Shown here: positions 58,032 to 64,000 of the stretch, one piece after another
Layout: the number at the start of each line of letters is the position of its first letter
Position numbering within the stretch: position 1 is the first letter of the stretch
Assembly (NCBI RefSeq): GCF_000337675.1
Contig: NZ_AOIB01000024.1
Span: forward strand, 1 to 64,000
Source of the DNA: Natronococcus amylolyticus DSM 10524
Lineage (GTDB): Archaea > Halobacteriota > Halobacteria > Halobacteriales > Natrialbaceae
Length of the DNA: 64,000 nucleotides
Direction: 5' to 3'
Notes under the pieces: generated by a model
Database searches by the model: none
What the model saw: only the letters and a program-made list of their open reading frames with translations
Told to the model about the DNA's origin: nothing
Position numbers and translations under genes: made by a program

Positions 58032-59039
58032 CTATCGGAGTTCGGGCGCGACCTCGTCACCGAGTTGATGGACACAGTCGATCATCTCGTCAGTTTCGAC
58101 GCCGGGGTAGTACGTCCGGAGGATAAAGTGAACGTCGTCGCCCAGCGCCTCGCTGTAGGCCTCGAGCTCCTCTCGAACCTGTTCGGGCGTGCCGAAGATG
58201 GCCTGTTCTTTCAGTTCCCGTTTGCGCTCCTCGTCGAGTTCGTCGACCGACTCGCCCGAGAAGATTTCCGCGTAGCGGCGCTGGAGGTAGAAGTAACCGT
58301 CGCGCATCGCCTCCCAGGCCGCCTCGCGGGAGTCGCCGACCCAGCCGTGCTGAAGGACGTAGATCGTGAACTCGTCCTCGAGCCCCTCCGCCTCGCGAAC
58401 GTTTCGGATGTCCGCGACGCGTTTCTCGACGCCCTCGAGCGAGAGTGCAGACGGCGCACACCAGCCGTCACCGACTCTGGCCGCGCGCCTGACGGCGGGT
58501 TTGGCCGCGCCGCCGAGCATGACCGGCACGTCCCCTCTGACGGGTTTCGGCGTGATCGAGACGTCGGTCGGAACCTCGTGGAACTGGGCGTCGTGCTCGA
58601 GATCGCCCTCGCTCCAGGCGCCTCGCAGAAACGGGACGAGATCTGCGAGCCGCTCGGCGCGCTCCTCGCGTGGGACGCCGAAGACGTCGAACTCCCGCGG
58701 GTTCGAGCCGATGGCGAGCCCGAGCGTGAGCCGACCGCTCGAGAGGAGATCGACCGTCGCCGCGTCCTCGGCGAGCCGGATCGGGTCGTACAGCGGCCCG
58801 AGCGCGACGCAGCTGCCGATCTCGAGTTCCTCGCACTCGGCTGCCATCGCCCCGAGCGTCGGCATTGTTCCCGAGAGGTAGCCGTCCTCTTCGAAGTGGT
58901 GTTCAGAAACCCACGCGCTGTCGAGACCTGCGTCTTCGATCTCGCGAGTCAGCCGTAGGACGTCGTCGTACAGCGCGCTCGGCTCGCGGTCGTCGCCGGG
59001 CCGCTGCTGGGCGGTAAAGAGGCCGGTCCCGAGTTTCAT
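58032..59039 (-). CDS. LLM-class F420/flavin-dependent oxidoreductase
   Basis: A 335-residue luciferase-like TIM barrel. MKLGTGLFTAQQRPGDDREP starts it; AGLDSAWVSEHHFEEDGYLS, then LLSSGRLTLGLAIGSNPREF and VMLGGAAKPAVRRAARVGDG are typical. It may use F420 or FMN as cofactor. The substrate is not evident. It is upstream of the penicillin acylase gene on the same strand, 81 nt apart. Confidence 0.92.
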   Translation of the reverse strand: MKLGTGLFTAQQRPGDDREPSALYDDVLRLTREIEDAGLDSAWVSEHHFEEDGYLSGTMPTLGAMAAECEELEIGSCVALGPLYDPIRLAEDAATVDLLSSGRLTLGLAIGSNPREFDVFGVPREERAERLADLVPFLRGAWSEGDLEHDAQFHEVPTDVSITPKPVRGDVPVMLGGAAKPAVRRAARVGDGWCAPSALSLEGVEKRVADIRNVREAEGLEDEFTIYVLQHGWVGDSREAAWEAMRDGYFYLQRRYAEIFSGESVDELDEERKRELKEQAIFGTPEQVREELEAYSEALGDDVHFILRTYYPGVETDEMIDCVHQLGDEVAPELR

Positions 59040-59063
59040 ACTCTCGGCATCACCGGGAATCGG

Positions 59064-59489
59064 CTTAATGGTTGGCGAACCAGCTAGTGGTCGTCTTCGA
59101 GGTGAACGAAAACGTTCGAGTCCGCTTGAACCCCGCTGTGAACACCAGGAAAGCCCCTGGCGGCATCCAGTCGAAGGACTCGTTGCGCGCTTCGCTCACG
59201 GCGTTCACTCCAGTGCTTCCGTCGTCCGTCTTCCCGGATGCCGCCAGCCCCTTTCAGTCCCTCCCGCGGTGGCCGACCGATCAGCCGACACGGGCGGACT
59301 GAAGGGGGCTGCTGCGGTGGACGAACCCGGCCGACGCAAGCACCGCAGGACGAAGTCCGAGGCGCGCAGCGAGGCCTGGGAGTGCACGCAGCAGGGGCTT
59401 TCGGGATGCTCTCGTTCGATTCGCTAACTCGATTAATCCGGTACGTCTGGAGTTCACCGATTTGGGGCGAAAAGGTCTATCCACCGTAT
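59064..59489. repeat. Inverted repeats in a gene-free stretch
   Basis: About 430 bases with no gene. GAAAGCCCCTGGCGGCATCC (59150-59169) is inverted at 59236-59255 with three central mismatches (CCC against GGG). CAGCCCCTTTCAGTCC (59245-59260) is inverted at 59296-59311 with one mismatch. A partial third copy AGGGGCTTTCGGGATGC starts near 59393. Such CG-rich inverted repeats recur in haloarchaeal intergenic DNA; no mobile gene is present here. Confidence 0.75.
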
Positions 59490-60764
59490 CTAGTGGTCGA
59501 TGACGGTGATCTCCTCGACGGGCCACTGACTGAGGATCTCGACGCCGTTCTCGCGGACGACGACCATCTCCTCGACGCGGACGCCCTGCCGGCCCGCGGG
59601 CTCTTGGGTCTCGACGGCCATCGTCATTCCCTCCTCGATCTCGATCGGGTGGTCGGGGGAGAGGCCGCGCCAGATCAGCGGCACCTCGTACAGCTGCAGG
59701 CCGAGGCCGTGGGCCCAGTGATTGGTCGTTAGCTGCCAGTGTTCGTCGGCGTCGTAGAAGTCGGCGTGCTCGCCCGCCATGTCGGGAAAGCCCCGCGCGA
59801 TCTCGTCGGTCGTCGCGCCGGGTTCGATGCGCTCGAGCACGTCGTAGAGGTTGTCCCGGGCGGTCTCGTAGGCCTCCCGCTGTTCCTGGGTGGGCTCGCC
59901 CATCGAGAACGTGCGGTAGTAACAGGATCGGTAGCCCAGGTAGCCGATATTGTAAAAATCGGCGTAGACGAGGTCGCCGGGTCGGATCGCCCGATCGGTG
60001 GTGTTCGCCTGGTGTTTCGGCCAGGTGTTCGGCCCCGACGTGAGGTAGCCGCCGCCGACGAACGCGCCGTGGCGCCACAGCTCCTGGACGGCTTCGCCCC
60101 AGACCTCGTTCTCGCGCTTGCCGGGTCTCGCGGACTCTTTGATCCGCTGGAAGCCGGCCTCGCAGATCGCCGCAACCTGGCGCAGGCACTCGATCTCGTC
60201 CTCGGTTTTGATCTTTCGGGCGTCTTCCATCACCGACTGCGCAGTTTCGGGATCGGTCTCGACGCCGCGCTCTTCGAGGGCCTCGAGCAGTCCCCGGTTG
60301 CCGACGTCGACCCCCAGTTTCTCGTCGGCGACGCCGTACTCCTCCATCGCCTCGTGGACTGTTTCGGCCATCGTCGAGAGCAGGAATCGTCGCGCCGAGG
60401 GGCTGCCCGAGGCGCGGGGCACGTTACCGAGTCCGGGGCAGGCGTACCGGATGTCGTGGAGCCACGGGCAGTTCGCCCGCTGGTTGCTCGCGTGATCCGC
60501 GGTGTCCCAGTGGACGATATCGCCGTTCTCGGTGAGCAGCGTGTAGTGGTCCGCGCCGCTGCCGCCGGTCATCGCCAACCCCGTCACGTACCGGATGTTC
60601 GGATCCGAGACGAGCAACATCGCGCCGAGGTCGGTCTCCCGGAGCCGGGAGAGCGCCCGCTCCCTGCGCTCCTCGCGCAGCCGCTGGGTGTTGATCCGTT
60701 CCTCCCAGTCGACGGCCTGGGTACCCAGCGTTCCCTCCGTGTAGTCGCGCTCGTGGAACGTCAT
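59490..60764 (-). CDS. M24-fold hydrolase (Xaa-Pro peptidase/creatinase-like) with altered metal site
   Basis: A 424-residue protein with a creatinase N-domain (LLVSDPNIRYVTGLAMTGGS) and a pita-bread C-domain. The expected second metal Asp in GY.SD..RTF is Cys281 here (LGYRSCYYRTF), and the first Asp (Asp269) is one residue off spacing. The downstream His (WAHGLGLQLYEVP), and the Glu of MAVETQEPAG and VRVEEMVVV, remain. Creatinases likewise lack metal ligands, so a metal-free amide hydrolase is possible. A peptidase, DddP-like or ectoine-hydrolase-like role cannot be decided. Confidence 0.85.
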   Translation of the reverse strand: MTFHERDYTEGTLGTQAVDWEERINTQRLREERRERALSRLRETDLGAMLLVSDPNIRYVTGLAMTGGSGADHYTLLTENGDIVHWDTADHASNQRANCPWLHDIRYACPGLGNVPRASGSPSARRFLLSTMAETVHEAMEEYGVADEKLGVDVGNRGLLEALEERGVETDPETAQSVMEDARKIKTEDEIECLRQVAAICEAGFQRIKESARPGKRENEVWGEAVQELWRHGAFVGGGYLTSGPNTWPKHQANTTDRAIRPGDLVYADFYNIGYLGYRSCYYRTFSMGEPTQEQREAYETARDNLYDVLERIEPGATTDEIARGFPDMAGEHADFYDADEHWQLTTNHWAHGLGLQLYEVPLIWRGLSPDHPIEIEEGMTMAVETQEPAGRQGVRVEEMVVVRENGVEILSQWPVEEITVIDH

Positions 60765-60834
60765 GGCGTGACGTATCAGGGGAGCCTACTAAATCGTACC
60801 GCTGTCGGGCGGCCGATCGCACGCCGAGGCCACA

Positions 60835-60841
60835 GTATAAG
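60835..60841 (+). promoter_or_regulatory. TATA element for the 67-residue gene
   Basis: GTATAAG is 25-31 nt upstream of ATG 60866, supporting that start. Confidence 0.5.
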
Positions 60842-60865
60842 AGTGTCGACGTAGTGTGTTATCTC

Positions 60866-61069
60866 ATGCCAGTGCCAGGATATGATCCGGAAGATATTGA
60901 CGGCACGCTCGAGGCGCTCCTCGAACCCGACGAGATCGAAGACTATCTGGACGACGAACAGCTCGAGGCGTACCGAAACGGCGGCGAGGATCTGGTCGAC
61001 CTGCTGGAAGGCGACGAGATCCGCCGCATCCTGGATCGGAAGGAAGCGTCGGTCGACGCCCCCGACTGA
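60866..61069 (+). CDS. Small acidic protein, unknown
   Basis: A 67-residue, strongly acidic soluble protein (GYDPEDIDGTLEALLEPDEI, then YLDDEQLEAYRNGGEDLVDL) predicted as helices. A TATA element fixes ATG 60866. It stands between two minus-strand genes and has no recognised family. Confidence 0.65.
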   Translation: MPVPGYDPEDIDGTLEALLEPDEIEDYLDDEQLEAYRNGGEDLVDLLEGDEIRRILDRKEASVDAPD

Positions 61070-61081
61070 GTCGCGACGAGA

Positions 61082-63109
61082 TCAGTCGTCGTCCGCGTCG
61101 GCCGAGCAACCCTCGCCGTGGCCCGGGACGTCTTGGCCCTCGATCGCGTGCTGGGGCGGGACGTCGATCGCCGGACTCTCCTCGAAGAAGTTGACCGGCT
61201 GCAGCTTGAAGCTGTAGACCTGCACCGGCAGGATCGGCCAGTCCTCGGGCCGGGTGACGTGGTTCACGCCGAGCGTGTACCACAGGACCAGGTCCTCCTC
61301 CTCGAGGTCGCGATCGGCCGCTGTCCACGCCGGGAGCCCCGCGCCGCCGGGATGCTGGTTCGGGTACCGACCCGACGGATACCGTTCGTCCTCGCGGAAC
61401 GGCGTCGCCCACAGATGGTACCGGATGAATCCGGAACGTTTCATGACGCTCGAGTCGCTCTGTACGGCCGCCTCGACGTTGCCGCCGGGCATCAGTCGGT
61501 AGCCGGTCGGTCTCCCGAGCCGATTCGTCTTCTCGGGGTTGACGACCTGCCAGTACCGTCCCTTCAAGGGGTCGATCAGCTCCTTCGCCGCCGCCTCGCT
61601 CGCCAGCTTCTCGCGGTCCGCGTAGAAGGCGTTGCCGCCGGGGTTGTGCGTACGGTCGTCGGCGTCGCCCATCGGATCGAGTCCGTCCGGACCGGCCGGG
61701 ACCTGCCGGTTCTCGACGCGGTACAGCTCGTTGGGGCCGTCGTCGACGTTTACGTCGAGCCGGAAGTTGAAGAAGTGCTGGTGGATCGGTCCGTTGAGCT
61801 GCGGGGCGACGAGTTCGCCGTACCCCGATGGATCCTCATCCGGACCGACGGCGGAGACGCTGTCGATCCCCGTCAGCCGGACCTCGACCTCCATCGAGGC
61901 GTCCTGGTAGAAGTACCAGTTGAAAATGTAGTCGTAGTTGCCGACCGCGGCGACGAACGAGACGACCAGCCGTCGACGCCTGCGGACCTCGTCGCTCCCG
62001 GTGCGCCAGTCGCTGCGCTCCCAGAGCGTGCCGTTGTCCTCCTCGTGGAGACAGATAGCGTTCTCTAGCACGTTCGCCTCGCCACCGGCGGTGTTCATCA
62101 CCGCGTCCCAGTAGTGCATATGGCCGAGACAGTCACAGCCGTTGGTCAGCGACTTCGCGAGCCGGCCGATGTTGTACTCGCCGACGTCCATCGCGTTCTT
62201 GAACCGGTCGTTGATGTCGGTCGTTCCGTACGGCACGGACATCTCGGCACACGACGCGCGGTCGATGATCGAGCGCACCTCGCCGTCGTCCTCGTAGCCG
62301 ACGTCGTACAGCACGAGCCCCTCGCGCTGGGTCCAGCCGACGCGCATGTGCCACCCCTGCCACTCGAGTTTCTGTCCCTCGACGCTCCAGCTCGGTCCGT
62401 TCGGCTGGTCGACGTTGTACGCGTTCAGGTCCTCACGCAGGTCGACGTCGTCCTCCCGGTAGGCCATTCCCTCGGGCGGGAGCGGCTCCTCGTCGCCGGG
62501 CGGTCCGTAGTCGACGACCTCCACGACCTCCATTCGGTCGAGGTCGACGAAGGTGTGGACGCCGGTCACCGGCTTCGCGTACCCCTCGTCGCCGTCGTCC
62601 CCGCTCGGCCGGAGGAAAGTCAGGCCGTGGGCCAGCCGCTTCGACCGGTCGACGTCCTCGGGGACGAACTCGTGGCCGACCGACCACGGGTCGACCATTG
62701 CCCGCTCGGTGTGCTCGATCCCGCGGCGCTCGAGTGCCGCTTGCCACTCCGCGTTCTCCTTGACCGTCTCCTCACAGGCGATGAACTCCTCGATCGCGAT
62801 CGAGGGCTGGGCGCCCTCGACATGCTCCCAGGAGACGACGGCGTCGTCGTCCAGCGAAACGACCGCTTCGATCGTCCTCCGTTCCGCGCCGTCTCTGATG
62901 ACGATCCGCGCTCGACGGCCTGGAACGTCGCCGCCGTCGTCGTAGGCCTCGATGGCGTCCTTCGGCGGCTCCGCCAGTTCGATCTTGATACAGAGGCTCG
63001 AGTCGCCGATCGCTCGCTCCTCGGTGAGGGTCTCGTAGGCTGACTCGATCTCGTCCGGCGAGAGCGGGTCGAGCGGGTGGTCGGCTTCGGCTGTGTGTTC
63101 AAGTGCCAT
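61082..63109 (-). CDS. Copper amine oxidase (primary-amine oxidase)
   Basis: A 675-residue quinoprotein. The Tyr converted to topaquinone is Tyr392 in AVGNYDYIFNWYFYQDAS. Copper ligands are the HxH of GPIHQHFFNFRLD and the distal His of LGVNHVTRPEDWPILP. There is no signal peptide, so it seems cytoplasmic, unlike periplasmic TynA. It oxidises primary amines to aldehydes with hydrogen peroxide; phenylethylamine would give phenylacetaldehyde, which fits the nearby paa genes. ATG 63109 is used; an upstream start adds five residues. An aldehyde dehydrogenase is not in the window. Confidence 0.94.
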   Translation of the reverse strand: MALEHTAEADHPLDPLSPDEIESAYETLTEERAIGDSSLCIKIELAEPPKDAIEAYDDGGDVPGRRARIVIRDGAERRTIEAVVSLDDDAVVSWEHVEGAQPSIAIEEFIACEETVKENAEWQAALERRGIEHTERAMVDPWSVGHEFVPEDVDRSKRLAHGLTFLRPSGDDGDEGYAKPVTGVHTFVDLDRMEVVEVVDYGPPGDEEPLPPEGMAYREDDVDLREDLNAYNVDQPNGPSWSVEGQKLEWQGWHMRVGWTQREGLVLYDVGYEDDGEVRSIIDRASCAEMSVPYGTTDINDRFKNAMDVGEYNIGRLAKSLTNGCDCLGHMHYWDAVMNTAGGEANVLENAICLHEEDNGTLWERSDWRTGSDEVRRRRRLVVSFVAAVGNYDYIFNWYFYQDASMEVEVRLTGIDSVSAVGPDEDPSGYGELVAPQLNGPIHQHFFNFRLDVNVDDGPNELYRVENRQVPAGPDGLDPMGDADDRTHNPGGNAFYADREKLASEAAAKELIDPLKGRYWQVVNPEKTNRLGRPTGYRLMPGGNVEAAVQSDSSVMKRSGFIRYHLWATPFREDERYPSGRYPNQHPGGAGLPAWTAADRDLEEEDLVLWYTLGVNHVTRPEDWPILPVQVYSFKLQPVNFFEESPAIDVPPQHAIEGQDVPGHGEGCSADADDD

Positions 63110-63222
63110 GACCTTGGGCAACACGACTGCGAATAAATAGGTTGCCGGCTACTGACGGGTCGTTCCGGGATGCGCCGATCGCACGAGAGGCTCGACGACG
63201 TCATGATCGCGACAGTGGAACG

Positions 63223-64000
63223 CTATACCGGCTCGAGTCCGTGTTTCTCGCGCAACACGTTGATGTACTTCCGGAAGCCCGACTCGAGGTCGTACTCGGG
63301 TTCGTAGCCCAGATCCTCCCGGGCCTTCGTCATATCGAGGTTCTGTGTCCAAGGGAGTTCGCCGTCGTCGGAGACCTCGATCTCGGCGTCGGGGACGATC
63401 GACTCGACGGTTTCGGCGGCTTCGCGGACCGTCGCCAGCACGCCGCGGACGTTGTAGACGCGCTGGGTGAGTTCGGATTCGGGGGTGAAGGCCGCCTTCC
63501 GGAACGCCTGGGCGATGTCCTCGACGTGTTGCCAGTCGATCGCCTGGTCGCCGTACTCGACGCCGTAGGGCTCGCCGAGCGCGGGCTTTTCAATGATGTT
63601 CGCGAGGAAGGCAGAACCCCCGGTCTCGCGGTAGGGACCGTAGGCGACCGTCGGCCGCAAGGCGACGTGGTCCAGCCCGTAGTCCTCGTGGTAGACCCGG
63701 GCCTGGTGTTCGTTGTACTCCTTGGTCGCGCCGTAGAGCGTATCCGGATACAGGAGTTCGTCCTCGTCGACCCACTCCGCGTCGTAGTTGTGGGGCGGGG
63801 CGTAGGCCGCCGCCGAGGACGCCCAGGCCACGCGTTCGACCTGATCATCGAGGGTCCGGGCGGCCTCGAAGATGTTGTTCGTCCCCATGATGTTCACCTC
63901 GGCCGCCGCCCGGGGGTTCTCGCGGGCGGTCGTCGTCAGCAACGCGGCGAGGTGGACGATATGAGTCGCCCCCGTCTCCTTGACCGCACGGATCACGTCC
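63223..64000 (-). CDS. NAD-dependent epimerase/dehydratase, 5'-truncated by window edge
   Basis: The C-terminal 259 codons of an extended SDR nucleotide-sugar epimerase/dehydratase. VAWASSAAAY and LYGATKEYNEHQARVYHEDY give the Ser and Tyr-x-x-x-Lys, and LRPTVAYGPYRETGG the substrate part. The Rossmann glycine motif lies beyond base 64000. It ends REKHGLEPV. A methionine-like GTG at 63996 is merely an internal Val. It is probably a sugar or lipid-sugar enzyme. Confidence 0.9.
   Translation of the reverse strand, partial: DVIRAVKETGATHIVHLAALLTTTARENPRAAAEVNIMGTNNIFEAARTLDDQVERVAWASSAAAYAPPHNYDAEWVDEDELLYPDTLYGATKEYNEHQARVYHEDYGLDHVALRPTVAYGPYRETGGSAFLANIIEKPALGEPYGVEYGDQAIDWQHVEDIAQAFRKAAFTPESELTQRVYNVRGVLATVREAAETVESIVPDAEIEVSDDGELPWTQNLDMTKAREDLGYEPEYDLESGFRKYINVLREKHGLEPV

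Overview
The window is a haloarchaeal (class Halobacteria) assembly fragment. The signs are high GC with strongly G/C third codon positions, very acidic predicted proteins, short AT-rich TATA elements 24-36 nt upstream of start codons (leaderless transcripts), archaeal general factors (TFE, aTrm56), twin-arginine lipoprotein signals and Bat-type HTH regulators. A member of the Natrialbales is plausible but not proven. The first 19 bases are not genomic: they match the Tn5/Nextera mosaic-end adapter, so the left edge is a sequencing artefact sitting on a truncated gene.

Layout. 0-9 kb: truncated SDH/aspartate-oxidase-type flavoprotein, HhH-GPD DNA glycosylase, a pentad-repeat/PRC-barrel protein, KatG, a RimK-like ATP-grasp ligase fused to a retropepsin-like domain, and a polysaccharide flippase. 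9-18.5 kb: zinc-ribbon GNAT, aspartoacylase-type hydrolase, the sdhCDBA operon (complex II), an amidohydrolase, XapX protein, small wHTH protein, HD hydrolase and peroxiredoxin. 18.5-22.3 kb: small hypothetical gene, TatA, tRNA-Arg(CCU) followed by three 77-bp repeats that carry copies of the tRNA 3' end, acyl-CoA dehydrogenase and an SDR. 22.3-29.2 kb: a seven-gene operon with a secretion/pilus ATPase, a polytopic TadC/PilC-type platform protein and five single-span proteins that each carry an RG[QV] motif before the N-terminal membrane segment. 29.2-33.1 kb: tfe-DUF2110-lipoprotein operon, small membrane proteins and aTrm56. 33.1-42.9 kb: an acetate block, all on the minus strand, with two acetyl-CoA synthetases, SSS symporter plus DUF4212 partner, two universal stress proteins and a regulator with a degenerate integrase fold, PAS, GAF and HTH_10.

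43-64 kb: after an AT-rich scar and a truncated MaoC gene comes what looks like an aromatic amine/amide to phenylacetate block. A branched-chain-type ABC transporter with fused LivH-LivM leads into a Bat-like regulator divergent from paaA-paaB-paaC-paaD-zinc ribbon, paaK and paaI. Next to these lie a secreted penicillin-acylase-family hydrolase, an LLM flavin enzyme, an M24-fold hydrolase with a lost metal ligand, and a copper amine oxidase. Amine oxidase and penicillin acylase can each yield phenylacetate or its aldehyde, PaaK activates it, PaaABC(D) epoxidises it, and PaaI rescues dead-end CoA esters. The window lacks PaaE, PaaG, PaaZ, PaaF, PaaH and PaaJ. The right edge cuts a sugar epimerase gene.

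The most unusual features are the RimK-retropepsin fusion, the five-subunit pseudopilin-like operon, the integrase-fold acetate regulator, the split PaaD, the three blocks of pentad repeats and the tRNA-end repeat array.
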